Source: Taxawa tesnikishii (nom. ined.) (lineage: Eukaryota; Ascomycota; Dothideomycetes; Dothideales). Taken from it: a stretch of DNA of 64,000 nt. Below the pieces are notes generated by a model. The model saw nothing but the letters and a program-made list of their open reading frames with translations. It searched no databases and was not told the DNA's origin. Of the stretch, positions 10,607 to 22,553 are shown piece after piece; within the stretch, counting starts at the first letter, position 1, and each line of letters begins with the position of its first letter. The stretch covers positions 1,798,001 to 1,862,000 of the forward strand of contig JAPDRO010000002.1 in the NCBI GenBank assembly GCA_030247885.1, written 5' to 3'. Made by a program: the position numbers and the translations under genes.

Positions 10607-11948
10607 TCAGACAGCAAACGGATCCCTAATTTTCTTGGGCGCTCCGATGGACAATATTCTGATCGGCACAGATGTAGAGTGGAAAAGATACTCCTGCTCC
10701 GTCATCGGAGTTAATGGGTGTTCGAGCTCGCTCACTGCGAATTCATTGCTCGCTTGATTCGTTTAAGTTAGCAACAGCCCGAGTTGCACCAGCAGGAACG
10801 AGTTGTCTCGTGTTGGATATGACTCACCACATGCGTGTTCGAAGGCAGAGAAAGTCTCTTCATTGCGTATGGTGGCGGAAACGATAACCAGCACCTGTGG
10901 CCACAACTCAAAGAACTCACGAACGGTAGAGACAAGGGCCGGGATTACTGCTTTGTCGTAGGTCTAGGATGTGTTATCGTCAACACGAATTCTCTCAGCC
11001 AGGAAGCAGATATCCTGTTATGTAGTACTCACTACGTCAGCACCGATTACGACATCATACGGTCGTGTCCTTGCATCCTCCTCCACCCAGCTGTCTTTGA
11101 GCGTTCTTCCCCACAGCAAGACATCGGATTTGACAACCTTATCGAGGTCTTCGAAAAAGAGGTTCTGCTTCAGCGCGTCTATGACGCCCTGGTCTCCATC
11201 TGTAGTCGTGACGTGCCGCGCCTGGAGTACCTTGCTACAAAGCATCGATAAGAATCCCGTCCCTGCGCCGAGCTCAATAATGTTCTTGTCTTTGACGAGT
11301 GCAGCATGCGCAGGACTCGATGTCAGGTATGAGCCTAGGTGAAGTGCAGCCTCCCAGGTGCGTAAGCCAGTGGTCCCAGCACCAGAGATAACGGCACGGG
11401 ATTCTTGCAACTTGATGGTGGGTTCGGATGCCGTTGCAGAGGACGCTGATGCTGGAGCGGTGTAGGTTACCCAACTCTTTTGCTGTGCAGCTATTGACTC
11501 AGATGGGAGAGAGGTGGTCATGAAGGTGGAGAGTGTGTCCATCAGATTGTCTGATATCGCCTACGGAGGAGAGAAATGGGAATCAGAAAACCAAGACATC
11601 GATGAAAGGAAAGAAAAAGCAAAACATAGCAGGACTAGATGAGGCAAGAGAAGGCCTTGGTGCATCGCTTACATCTTCTTCTGGGTCTACAATAGATTGC
11701 TCGATCTTGGCGAGCAGTGGCTTCAGCACTCGGAACCTGTACCTTTCTGGAGGGAGAAAAGGATTGGAGTCAGATTGAAACAGGTTCTCGAACAACCATT
11801 CTTGCACCTCGTGATTTCGTAGAGTCGAAGTTGACGGCCATGTTAGTGATTGCACATCGAGCAATTGAAGGAACTGCCTTCGAAATAGTCTCACTTCGTT
11901 GAATGCCTGCTGCGAAACCGCCAGAACAACTTTGGCGTGAGACTCCAT
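10607..11948 (-). CDS. EFM3: Protein-lysine N-methyltransferase acting on elongation factor 2 (FAM86/EFM3 family)
   Basis: Seven-beta-strand SAM-dependent methyltransferase of the FAM86 group; yeast Efm3 and human FAM86A methylate a lysine of eEF2. Four exons: 11673-11948, 11033-11560, 10828-10963 and 10607-10752, giving 361 residues with agreeing phases. The N-terminal FAM86 helical region (EVRLFRRQFLQLLDVQSLTW) leads to the Rossmann core: AVISGAGTTGLRTWEAALHL, motif I NIIELGAGTGFLSML, an acidic end of strand 2 in HVTTTDGDQGVI, and GADVTYDKAVIPALV across the exon 2/3 junction. The Asp-Val-Thr-Tyr after strand 4 fits the (D/E)XX(Y/F) signature of this family. Exon 4 supplies SNEFAVSELEHPL. 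The gene diverges from RPS24, 303 bp away. Confidence 0.92.
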
Positions 11949-12251
11949 CTTGCTGTCAGTCAGCCTAGGAAGGGATCTTTCTCGCTGTCAGCCCGAATTC
12001 AACAAAGAAAGACACGGTCGTACTCGAGGAGATGTAGTCTACCAAAATAGAGTGAGAGCAGAAGATGGAGTTCTGATGGGATGGGAGGGACTGCCAAGCC
12101 CGGCGCTAAGGAAAAACTTCGGTCGGTGACCACCAAATTTCGAAATGCTGGGCTTCTCGACATCGCAACGCCAGCAGAGCGACGAACGACCTTTCGACGA
12201 CGACGACCTCACCAACACCTCAGCCATCCTTCACTCCCAACCACCGCAACC
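11949..12251. promoter_or_regulatory. Shared upstream region of EFM3 and RPS24
   Basis: The 303 bases between the two start codons must carry both promoters and both 5' untranslated regions. The part next to RPS24 is rich in C/T and CAACCACC-type leader sequence typical of fungal ribosomal-protein genes. No specific operator was identified. Confidence 0.45.
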
Positions 12252-12855
12252 ATGGCCGAGTCTCAAGTCACCCTGCGGACTCGCAAGTTCATCCGCAACC
12301 CCCTGCTCGCCAGAAAGCAGATGGTCGTGTGAGTTTTTCTTCGCCTTTCAGCGCACTACGACCACGTCGACTAACGCAGGCTTTTTCCATCAATGCAGTG
12401 ATGTCCTCCACCCAAACCGCGCAAACGTTTCCAAGGACGAGCTCCGCGAGAAGCTCGCCGAGCTGTACAAGGCCAACAAGGACCAGGTCTCCGTCTTCGG
12501 TTTCCGCACTCAGTACGGTGGTGGCAAGAGCACTGGCTTCGCCCTCATCTACGACTCCCACGAGGCCCTGAAGAAGTTCGAGCCTCACTACCGCCTGGTC
12601 CGCATCGGTGCCGCTACTAAGGTCGAGAAGGCCAGCAGACAGCAGCGTACGTACACTCGTCCAGACACATCGGGAACGGAAGAGGGGAACACAACACCAT
12701 TATCGTCAACATCATCGACACGAGGACACAAGGGCTGGAAAAGAAGAAGCAAAGGCTAACATGGTGCACCAACAGGCAAGCAAAGGAAGAACAGGCAGAA
12801 GGAGTTCAGAGGTACGGCCAAGGCCAAGGCCGGTGGCAAGGACAAGAAGAAATAA
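12252..12855 (+). CDS. RPS24: 40S ribosomal protein S24 (eS24)
   Basis: Structural protein of the small cytosolic ribosomal subunit, needed for early 18S rRNA processing. Three exons: 12252-12328, 12399-12646 and 12776-12855, giving 134 residues, the usual size. Conserved stretches include [60 protein letters not shown] and the basic tail [18 protein letters not shown]. The second intron splits an Arg codon, and the first splits the Val before DVLHP. The start is embedded in CAACCATGG, a strong context, as expected of a highly expressed gene. Confidence 0.97.
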
Positions 12856-13362
12856 ATGACTCGCTTTGTTCTTTGTGGAGGTGGCTCGTTGTGGGAATGC
12901 GGATGCTGCTGTCATTTGGGGAGGCGCAAAGAAAAATCAATCCTTTTGCAATTTTGTGTATACTCTTCACGACACAAAGTGCTTCTGGAGGAATCACGGC
13001 TGGGATGATCTGGCGTTTCATACCGGTTTTTAGCTTCGCATAGCGACAAGAAACGAACGCCTTTCTCAACGTTTGCCTCTCCTGGCGCGTACCAATTTGC
13101 GTTTCTCGGACCCGGATTCATTTACCGCCACTGAATTGCCTCACGACATGCTTCATTTCGCTTTACACGGTTCATTGTTATCACACACTATCATCATCTG
13201 TACGTTATCTGCAATCGAATTCGCCAGAATCATTACACAACGAACATATTGCACATTTTGGGTATCATCATCATCATCACGTCCGTCTATTCATCCGATG
13301 CCACTTCCAATCCCCATTCCTACCAACAACCTCCCGCAACAACTTCTTACCTGAACCACCCT
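12856..13362. other. 3'-to-3' gap
   Basis: About 500 bases between the converging RPS24 and VPS72 ends. It contains a short CAT/ATC trinucleotide tract near 13265-13280 and otherwise only untranslated sequence. Confidence 0.55.
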
Positions 13363-15416
13363 TCACAGCACAATCGCGTTCTCTCTCTTCGCTCCTTCAA
13401 CCTCCTTCCCCTCCCCGTCTTTGCTCTCCACCCTCCCACTCCAGAATCCCTCTGGCACGCCCCTCGCCACTCTGCCCGTCTCGCCATCCCCTACAACCCC
13501 CGTCCAGGCACCCAACAACCCACTCCAGGCACAAGTACCCGCCAGCACCCTTTGCAGCATCTTGTAAGCCTGTACGTCTCTGTACGCGACGCCAGTGTTT
13601 GGATCTCTGAACCGCGCTTCCCGTCCCGTGATCAGGCAGGTAGGTTTCAGAGGCGGCTGAGGAAGGCCTCTGGCCGTAATCTTGGAGGTGAGATACTTGG
13701 ACTCTGCGGCGGTGGGGAGGAAAGGGTGTGGGAAGAGTACAGTCGACAGCTGGGCGGCGGAACTGGAGGTTTTGGATTTGGAGGTACTGGTGGATGTCGC
13801 AGGATTGGACAGGGTGGGGAAGTTGGACAGGATGAGGAGGGCGCGGGCCGCGCGGACGCGAAGGGGTGGTGGAATGGGTGCGGCGGGTGCTTGGTGCGGT
13901 TGCTGCTTTTGTGCTGGTCTTTGCTGCTGCAACGGCGGTTGTCGTTGCCCAGGTTGTGAGGCTTGAGGAAACGATTGCTGGCTGACGACGTGGAAGTCGG
14001 GCGGAGGTTGGTGGAAGAGGTCCTGCGGCTGAACAGACATTGGATTTTGTTGTTGTTGCTGCTGCTGCTGCTGGCCAGGCGGCAAGGCAACAGCTGCAGG
14101 AACCACAACAGGGTCCGCTGGGTTCTCCATTTGCTGATTTACTAGAGGGATGGGGGTTTCTGGCACCGAATACTGCACGACCTGCGCTCCACCAGTCTCC
14201 TGCTTCTCGGTGGGAGACTGTGAGGCCCAGAAGTGGATTCCGTCTAAGAAAGGCAGTGATTCTCCTGAAATGGTCTCCTTTGCAGCTACTGCGGGAGGCG
14301 CGGGCTGAGGCGATGCCTCTTTGGAAGGTTGGCCGGACTCTGTTGTTGTAGGTGCCGGTGTTGAGGCGCCCGTACTTTGCTGCTCTGATGCACTTTGCTG
14401 CTCTGATGCACTTTGCTGCTCTGATGCAGAGACCTCGGTGGAAGCGCTAGTCTTTTCTGCTTGCTGTTCCGGCGCAGCTCTGTCCAGATCGGATGGCGCA
14501 GTCTCATTTCCAACATTTGAACCTTTCGAAGCGTTGACAGCCGGCTGCTTCTCTTTGCCTCATCAACGACTTGTATCTTCGGCTTTTGAACCCGTTTTAC
14601 TTTGATTTTGTCGCCCTCCCATATTACCGAGCCGCTCCAATATGTCATGACGGGCCCCTCGAGCTTCCTGTTTCGCATGGCCTCCAGCTTTTCCCTCTGG
14701 AGACGCAGTCTCTCTTCCTCCGACTTCTCCCATTTGTTCAGGCTCCTGAGGTTCTCCTTCTCCACCTTGAGCGCCCTCGCCATGCGGTCTGCTTGGGTGA
14801 GCTTTGGCCCAGCCTCAGCTTCTCTCCTCTCAGCCGCGGCCTTCATGATCTCCTGCTGTCTTTCAGAGCGGATCTGGCTTTGCTTTAATCTTGCGTGCAC
14901 GTTCTTTCTGTATTCGACGGTTTGGTTGCGGGCAGACTGTCGCGTCGGCGCATCCTCTGCAGTGGGTAGCCATGACAGACGTTCCGACTTCTTGCGCGGC
15001 CGAACCGCAGGTGCAGTCGCTTCCGTGGGTGTTGTCGTGGCGCCACTCCCTTCGAGCCTGGCTCTTTTGTTGCGCAACGGAGGAATTTTGAGAAAGTCGT
15101 GCGCCTTGCGCTTTTTCCTCGCGGCGGCGCGTTCCTGCTTCTGCAGTTCCTTCTCTCCCTCTAGCTGCTCTTCTTCACCTTCCTTTGGCGGGCCCTGGTC
15201 CTCTTCGTCGCTTGAGGACTCGAGTTCGATATCGCCTTCTTCATCTTCGGGGGCGGAGTAGTCCTGTTGGTCGTTTTCATCTTCGGCGAGGAGATCGTTG
15301 CGGATGTCTTCGTCTTCGAGATGTTCGAGAAGGTAGGCCAATCGATTTCCGGCAGTGGCTCGCTTTGCTCGTCCAGAAACGAGTGTCTCGTCCCGCTGGC
15401 CTGCGTCGACAGCCAT
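13363..15416 (-). CDS. VPS72: YL1/Vps72 (Swc2) subunit of the SWR1 chromatin remodeller, one apparent 1-base deletion
   Basis: Nuclear histone chaperone subunit that binds H2A.Z-H2B and helps SWR1 exchange it into chromatin. N-terminal YL1 domain: SGRAKRATAGNRLAYLLEH, followed by an acidic H2A.Z-binding stretch (residues about 40-85), NQTVEYRKNVHARLKQSQI and a coiled coil rich in Lys/Glu. The C-terminal YL1_C domain reads TCLITGREARFRDPNTGVAY, then RDVQAYKMLQRVL. The middle is low complexity: three ASEQQS repeats encoded by an 18-bp unit (about 14376-14430) and a Gln run (about 14048-14072). The frame changes once near 14558. Adding one G in the run at 14558-14559 gives one 684-residue protein with no intron. 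Because the gene is conserved and both domains are intact, I favour a sequencing indel. Confidence 0.9.
14376..14430 (-). repeat. 18-bp tandem repeat inside VPS72
   Basis: Three nearly identical 18-bp units, each containing GCTCTGATGCACTTTGCT on the plus strand, encode Ala-Ser-Glu-Gln-Gln-Ser repeats in the linker of the YL1 protein. A separate Gln-coding CTG/TTG tract lies at about 14048-14072. Confidence 0.85.
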
Positions 15417-17063
15417 GGTCGAGACGGCGGTTTATGCAAATTCGGGCGGTAGTGGTGGGTTTGGCGCGTTTGCGGTCTCGCGCTGAGACACACGCGACTC
15501 GGTTGACGCAAAGTTACAAGGCTCAAACGACGGAAGGCGCGACCCAGTCTGACGGAACGGGAAGCCGCCGATTCGTGTAGGCGGGGAGGGAAACGGGAAA
15601 CCAAGGAAACCAAGGAAAGCAGGGAGACCCTGGAAAGCAAGGAAACCCTGGCCTGTCTTCTGCTCTCTCAGAATGCTTGGCGAATGTTTTCATGCGCTCG
15701 CAGAACAGCTGAAGTCGGCAAACGTCGAGCAGGATGCACGCACGTCGCGTATCATCGTCTGTTGCAGGCTGCCTACACTCGCTGCTATATGTGGTTGCTG
15801 CATGCTATTGCTGGACTAGATGCATCGCGTTCGATGTGTTTGGATGGTGATTGGAGAATGTGAAACAGCATGACGCCCGGCTTGCTTGCTTGCTTACTTG
15901 CTTGCCTGCTCGCTTGCTCCTGAAGGGTGCAGCAGCAGCAGCACCACCACCACCACCACTCGTCACACTTTCGTGGACAGCAAAAGTGACAGACCGCTCG
16001 AATGCAGAACGCGGTCGACGGGGACTTCGGTATGCAACCATCTGATCGATCAACTAGCAAGTCAAGAAGTCGAGAGTCGAGGGTGGCTTGCATCGGGCCG
16101 CGGGAACGAGAAAGACGCATCGATTCGCTGCACGCTCGAGGAAGCGCCGCTCGTGTTTCCATGGCCCTTCGCGCATGCGCATCCATCACTCCCGCCACTT
16201 TTGCGTGTGGGAAGGCGGTCGTTGGTTCGGTCAGCCTCCCTGCCACCTAAAGCCAATGCGTGCAGTGCAGTGCAGCGCAGTGCACTGCTCCATCAACCCA
16301 CCCACCGAGCTGCCCTCCAGAACATCTTCCCTTCCCCTTTACCTCTCACTAGCCTCTTTCCTTCCTTTTTCCTGTGTCTTTTGTGCTCGACACCCCGCTA
16401 TAGATCGGCGCCGTCTGCACGATAACCTTCTCCAGACTAGTCCCCCGGTCTGTCTATTCTTCGGCCTCCTGAGCGTAGCATAATTTATCATCTTGCAGCA
16501 CTTGCAGCGCTCTGACGCACTAACTGATCCACCACCTCTCCTTACACCACCGCAAATTCATCCCTCCTATACACCATTCCTGGCTAGACATCCGTTTTCT
16601 CGCCCTCGTCAACTTGCGCACCACCCTCCGCAGCTCCAACTGCTTTCAACTGCCGCATCGCATCATCACTGGGCTCGCAGCATCTCCGCAGATACGAGCT
16701 CCGCACGAACCCATATCCCGACCCGTCTCCGATCAAAATCATCGCGACAGCCGCAGAAGAAGAGCTGGACATACTCATTCATCAAGACCAGTCTCGTGAA
16801 GTGTGCTGGAGCGCCTATACTGTGATTGTAAGCTGGTGCTGGGACATTGAAGCCATCAACTTTCCCCAAGCTTCGCCAACACCACCGTATTCATAGCCCC
16901 TACGGAGCACTGGTTGCTGCAGAGCCACAGAGACGACCTCTGTCGTCTAGTGCGCACATTGTATTGCATATCTATATCAGCCACTTTCAAAGTCGGACGA
17001 GCTTCGACAGGGGTGACTGCACGACTGTCACGCACTCCTTGAAGGATCATCATATAATCCATA
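15417..17063. promoter_or_regulatory. Divergent upstream region of VPS72 and JSN1-like gene, with simple repeats
   Basis: A long 1.65-kb gap between two divergent start codons. It holds several simple tracts: CTTG-type tetranucleotide repeats at about 15884-15918, CAG then CAC trinucleotides at about 15930-15960, and GCAGT pentamers at about 16260-16290. From about 16300 to 17060 it is C/T-rich, fitting a long 5' untranslated leader of the PUF gene, which is common for genes of RNA-binding regulators. The reading frames seen across it are simple-sequence artefacts. Confidence 0.5.
15884..15960. repeat. Tetra- and trinucleotide microsatellites
   Basis: Imperfect CTTG repeats followed by CAG and CAC repeats; purely simple sequence. 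Confidence 0.85.
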
Positions 17064-20000
17064 ATGGCTCCCACTTCGCGCCCCGAGCATAAGCTCAACT
17101 TGGACTACCTTCCTCAGGCAAATTTTGGTCAGACAAGATCCGCCAACTCTACCACTGCGAACTCTCCAATCGAAGCTCCAGGAGCTGGCTTGAGATACCC
17201 CTTGGGCAATGGGCCCGGGCTTGGAGCAGTAGCTGGTGCAAGCAGGACTGGGGCTGGTTCCCCGTCCAAAGAGTTCGGTAGCCGGCTGTTTTCGAAGCGG
17301 TAAGTTGAGCACACGACCGCCCTTTCACACTGGTTCCGTACTAATGGCATTGCACTAGTGCACGTGAAATTCAGGCACAGGAAGGAGTGAGCCCCCAGAT
17401 ATGGGGTCCTCCCCCGACTGGTAGCGGCCATTCCACGCCCCTTCGGGAGACTATCCCAGAGTCCCCAAGTAGCGACAGCTTCCCAGACTTCGATACATCA
17501 GCGCAGGAAGTTCAATCCGCACCTCTCCTGGGTCGACGTCTACGAGCGGGGACCATGCCATCTCGCCTGGCAGCTGCCGGTTCATCCAGCAGTCTCAATG
17601 CGCAGCCTTCGCTTGCCCCCAAGACATCCCGCCCTACGCCATCATCTAGTCCGTTGCAGCCTGGTGTCTCGGCTCTGCTCGACTCTAACGTCATCGGCTC
17701 GGGACTCGCAGCTGGTCAAAAGAATGCTGCCTTTTGTCCCGTCTCAGGGCTGGCTCAATGCCACAACGCACTAATCTTCTGAACAACTCCAGTGCGGGAC
17801 CGTTCGGACCGTCCTACTTCTCGAGTGGATGGACCAGCGCTCGTGATCGGTCTGGTACACTTCAGAGCATCCGGTCTTCCGACGCGCCCTCTTCTCCTGC
17901 GCAGTCGTCGAGAGATTCGTTCGCTGACAACGACATCAAAACGCTGGACTATCTCGGCCTTGTGGACGCTCCTCAGTCGGCTTCAGCGAGTAATCAAACC
18001 ACGCTGCCATACCAGACCATTGCAGATCTGGCAGCTTTGAATGCGTACAACAAGAACTCCAACCGATTCAGATCGTATTCTGTTAATGCGACAGAGAAGT
18101 ATGCTGACGGTGAAGACGACGAACTGTCTGGAATGGACCAATACGCTCAAATGTACGGCGTGCCCCTCACTCCAGGCTCCGAGATTACGGCAGCACAGGC
18201 TCTGGCTGTCCAGGAGGCGGTTCGACAGCACAATCTGGAAGTTCAGGCTTTCGCAAATTTGACCAGCGCAAACCGACCAAGAGCAAGAACCGCTGGTGTG
18301 CTTGACCAGCCTTCATCGAGACTCATGCGCCACTATCTGCCCACACCATCACGGTTGGACAATAGCATCAGCGCCGCAGATCTCCAGGAGCAAGAAGCAG
18401 CCGAGTACAACAACATCGCTGATGCTGTCAAACGGATGCACCTTGAGTCAAAGTCCTCGCTCGAGCTGAGCGAAGAAGGACTGCTCGAGAACCCTACTCG
18501 CGCTCTTTGGCTTGGCAACATTCCTTCCTCTACTACAGTTTCCTCATTGAATGTCATCTTCAGCAACTTCGGACCTATCGAGTCTTGCCGGGTACTCACG
18601 CACAAGAGTTGCGGATTCGTCAACTTTGAGAACACCGAGAGCGCTGTGCAGGCCAAAGCTCAACTGAACAACAAGGAGATCTTCCCTGGCGCTGGAGCCA
18701 TCAGAATCGGATACGCCAAGGTCCCGAGTGCAGCCGTGACCCCTGGCGCGGCTGGAGCATTCCCATCGCCTAGTCCGGATCCGTTTGGGAAAGACCGTGC
18801 GGAAGGCAATGCAACTCCTCTCGGTGGATCAGCGCTCCGGGCCAGCAACATCAACGCGGAGACTGCTGCCGCTGCCTTGGCTACACCCGATATCCGTGAC
18901 CTGCGTAAGGATATCTTTTCCATCGTTCAGGAGCTTGGCGCTACGCAAGAAGAGCAACTTAGAATTTCAGCCATGATTGAGCGGGCAATCAGTTATGACC
19001 TGTACCACCGTGAAATACCGCCTGTACCTGAGCCAAGCCACAGCCGCGTTCACGATGCTCCAAGGCTACGGGAGATCAGGAAGCGTATTGACAACAACAA
19101 CTGTTCACAACTCGAGATTGAGACTATCGCTATGGAGATGCTGCCAGAGATTGCTGAGCTGTCTTCGGACTACCTTGGCAACACCGTTGTGCAAAAGCTC
19201 TTCGAGCACTGCTCTGAGCCTGTCAAGGAGGCTATGCTTTCAGAAATCGCCCCCACCTTGCTGAAATCGGTGTCCACAAGAACGGAACATGGGCGGCGCA
19301 GAAGATCATTGACGTTGCAAAGACACCTGCCCAGATGCGCTTGATCGTTGACGCCCTGCGTCCATATGCCGTCGGACTCTTCCTTGACCAGTACGGCAAC
19401 TATGTCATGCAATGCTGTCTCCGTTTCCAGGCTCCGTTGAACGATTTCATCTTCGACGTCATGGTCAACCGCCTTTGGGAGACCGCGCAGGGCAGGTTCG
19501 GCGCTCGTGCAATGCGCGCTTGTTTGGAGAGCCATTTTTCCACCAAAGATCAGCAAAGGATGATGGCAGCCGTCATCGCATTGCACAGCGTTCAGCTTGC
19601 GACGAATGCCAACGGCGCTCTCTTGCTCACCTGGTTTCTCGACACATGTACATTGCCTCGCCGCAGATCTGTTCTTGCGCCACGACTGATACCGCATCTT
19701 GTCCACCTGTGCACGCACAAGGTTGCCTACCTTACAGTCTTGAAGATCATCAACCAAAGGGCCGAACCCGAGGCGCGTGATGCTGTTGTTCGTGCCCTGT
19801 TCTTCTCACCGAACGACTCGACTCTCGCCGATATCCTTAGCGACCAAGCTTGTGGTGCCACCTTCATCTTCAAGGTGCTCACCACACCTTCTCTTGACGA
19901 CAAGATTCGGCCGGAAGTGCTGGAGAACGTCCGCAATGTCTTGCTACGCTTGAAGGCCCAGCCTCAACAGGGCTACAAGCGGTTGATGGATGAGGTCGGA

Positions 20001-20690
20001 CTGTCCACCCGTCATGGTGCAACGCCATCCAGCCGGGATGCCAGCCAGACCAGAGCAGGATCCAGAGGTCCAGCAAACGGACGATTGCCAATGCTCGACA
20101 CGCAAAACGCATTCGCTCAACAACAGTTTGCAGGCATGGCCCAGCAGCCGCTCGGCATGAATGGTCTGCAGCGGACTGCCAGCATTGACTCTACGGCCAC
20201 GGGATTTGATCCCTACGGCGTAGTCAATGGTCTCATGACGCCTGCTTATACGCACAGCCCCGCCATGTCCGCCATGACGCCTGTGACGCCACAGCAGGTG
20301 CAGTATCAACAGGCCATGCTGGCTCAACAGGCCGCGGCAGCCAACGCCGCGCAACGCCAGAACGGTTTCTACTCGTCTCCCACTATGCCCATGAACGGAT
20401 TTGCGTCTCCTTCGCAGCAAATGATGGACCCGTACGGCCGTACCAGCATGACCGGTTCCCCAATTCCAGGCGCTGCCATGGGCATGAATGGAACGATGCA
20501 GTCGCCGTTGCAGGCTCAGAATGGCTTCGCACCGCCGGGATACAATCAGATGATGGGTGGATACCAGTACCCGATGGGCGGGTACTATCCGCAGCAGCAG
20601 GGACAAGTTGGCGGTCAGAGACGGGGAAGGGTCAGTCTTGCTATCAGTCCATATCCTCTGAAAAGATGCTAACACATGTTGTAGCGGTGA
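17064..20690 (+). CDS. JSN1: Jsn1/Puf2-type RNA-binding protein (RRM plus Pumilio repeats), two apparent 1-base deletions
   Basis: Cytoplasmic PUF-family regulator that binds 3' UTRs. The RRM plus PUF order matches yeast Jsn1 (Puf1)/Puf2. Exons: 17064-17299, 17359-20630 and a 6-bp last exon at 20685-20690 coding Arg-stop. The N-terminus is Ser/Pro-rich and disordered. The RRM lies at about residues 460-540: ALWLGNIPSSTTVSSLNVIF, then KSCGFVNFENTESAVQA. Pumilio repeats follow (SSDYLGNTVVQKLFEHCSE, LDQYGNYVMQCCLRF, DQACGATFIFKVL). The tail is Gln/Met/Gly-rich with QQQ tracts, as in many mRNP proteins. The frame breaks at the T-run 17732-17735 and the C-run 19250-19254. One extra base at each joins everything into 1171 residues, giving EIAPHLAEIGVHKNGTW at the second site, a canonical PUF sequence. 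I read both as sequencing indels. Confidence 0.9.
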
Positions 20691-21394
20691 TGGGAGGATC
20701 TGCTGGGATCCAGACAGGATTGATAGGAAGGGATATCTTAGCACGGCATTTACGATTCATTGGTAGAAAAGTTTGGCTGGCGGGATGGTAGGCACTGGCT
20801 GCCTCTAAACCCATCGGTAAACAAGGGGAGAGAGGCTTCTGCGGCATCAAAACAAAACGTTTGCTGTCGTTGCCGCCTCTACGGCGTACGCAGTTTGATC
20901 CGGCGCTGGGTTACAAGGCGATCTGGTGGGGCGCTGGTGCTTGGATGGGAGAAAAATTGATGGGAATTGTAGGTAGTGTAGGGTAGGCAAGCCCTCTTTT
21001 GAGGAGTAGAGGGAAAGACATTTAAATGTACATGGCATAGATGGATGGAAGCACTAGGCAGTGGGCTGTCAAGGCATGCCTGGCTCTCGTGTGCTTGTGT
21101 ACTCTGCAACACTTGTGTATCATCCATTGTGCCATACCATATACCATACCATATACCATACCACATAACTTATCATGCTCAGATGGCAAGTGTTGGTGTT
21201 CTTGTCTACCGTGAGACTGTGAGACTGTGAGATGGTGAGTCGTTGATGTCATGAATCGATGGTCGCGAAACTTTGAGGGGATGGAAGGCGTGAACTTCGC
21301 GTTTTGCTGCATGCTCGAGCAACTATTCCGTACACACGAACACCAAACCCCTGCAACAATCCTACAAAGTCCACACAGCAGCTCGTCGTCCGCA
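20691..21394. other. Interval with short tandem repeats
   Basis: About 700 bases between the JSN1-like 3' end and CBP3. It contains an ATACCAT-type tandem repeat (about 21130-21170) and a GTGAGACT 9-bp repeat (about 21208-21238). No gene is seen; the right end is the CBP3 promoter. Confidence 0.5.
21130..21170. repeat. ATACCAT short tandem repeat
   Basis: Several copies of ATACCAT/ATACCATATACC in a row, directly visible in the sequence. Confidence 0.85.
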
Positions 21395-22553
21395 ATGGCC
21401 TCCAAACCAGCCTGCTCCTCCTGTCTCCGCCTGCTCCGCCAATCCGCCAGGACCGAGCTGCAGGTACGCCTCTCTCTCTCTCACTCACCAACCCTCAATC
21501 TATCTGTCCGTCCCGTCCGCACCATCGTACCTAACCCAATGTACTCCAGGTCTCCCCCGCAACACCCGTGGACCTCTTCTCCCCCTCCCCTCTCCCTCTC
21601 CCTCTCCGCCCGCCCCCTCACCACAACCGCGCCGAGACGGGAGGGCGGACCGCCCCAACCGACGGTCGAAGGCACGCCCGACGCGTCCGCGATCCAGAAG
21701 TTCGCGCTGCGCATGCGCGCCCAGAACCAGATGCGCGCGGCCACGGAGCCGTACGTGGCCTACGGCAGCACGCAGGAGTTGATCCGGATCTGTGTCGGCG
21801 CGGGCGAGTACGAGATGCCGAAGCTGCAGGAGGGAGGGGAGGCGGACGGGGAGAAGGGCGAGGATGTTGGCGTGGGTAGGGGTTTTGGTATGAGGGTATG
21901 TAAAGCCCCCCTTCTTTTTCTTCTATTTGCGGGTCAGGTTTGGGAACCAGACGGGGTCAACTAAACCTGGAGGGCATCGAGACCTGAATCACAGCAATGG
22001 GGAGGGGTGTTCATCATGGTGGAGAAGAAGTGCGTCCGGTGCTAACGAAGACGACTTGATCACAGATCTCGGCCTCCTGCCCACCTTCAACACCTGGGCC
22101 CAGATCACCTTCCTGCACATGTACCTCCTCACCGTCCGCCTGCGACACTTCCCCGCCTCGCACGCGCCCATCTGGCACCAGAACTTGCTCGACCACTTCT
22201 TCTACGCCGCAGAGGACCGCATGGTGACGCTTCACAACATCGCCGTCCGCTCGCTGCGGAACCGCTACCTTAAAGATCTCTACACGCAGTGGCGTGGTAC
22301 GTTGGTCGCGTACGACGAGGGCCTGATCAAGGGCGACGCGGTGCTGGGCGCAGCCGTGTGGCGGAACCTCTGGGGCGGAAGGGAGGATGTGGATATGGAG
22401 AAGGTGGCCATGGTCGTTAGTTGGATGAGGAGAAGTCTGAGGGAGTTGGAAAGGGCAAGGGATCAGGATATTGCAGGGGCTGAGATCCGGTTCTCGGATC
22501 CGGCAAGGGAGAGGGCCGTTGTGGAGAGGTTGCACAGGGACGTGAGGGGTTGA
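21395..22553 (+). CDS. CBP3: Mitochondrial ubiquinol-cytochrome c reductase chaperone Cbp3 (UQCC1 family)
   Basis: Mitochondrial assembly factor that, with Cbp6, binds newly made cytochrome b for complex III. Model: exons 21395-21895, 22005-22029 and 22066-22553, 337 residues with phases that close. The N-terminus is basic and Ser-rich like a matrix-targeting presequence, ending near LSARPLTTTAPRR. The conserved core reads EPYVAYGSTQELIRICVGAG, then after the 25-bp exon (GCSSWWRR) LGLLPTFNTWAQITFLHMYL, RHFPASHAPIWHQNLLDHFF, EDRMVTLHNIAVRSLRNRYL and GDAVLGAAVWRNLWGG. The tiny middle exon supplies the Trp pair expected before LGLLPTF. Inside exon 1 an alternative intron (GTACGC to CCAG) is possible, but removing it breaks the frame, so I kept the continuous reading. 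The exact N-terminus remains uncertain. Confidence 0.88.

Noticed and set aside
13363-15416. VPS72 as two separate genes (YL1 N-terminal and YL1 C-terminal)
   Set aside because: Both halves belong to one known protein, they abut in the same direction, and a single base in a G-run joins them.
15785-16425. Several long frames over 15.8-16.4 kb
   Set aside because: Produced by tetra- and trinucleotide repeats (CTTG, CAG, CAC); no protein signature.
17064-20690. JSN1-like gene as three separate genes
   Set aside because: RRM, PUF repeats and tail are one known architecture, and one base at each of two runs joins the frames with canonical PUF residues at the second site.
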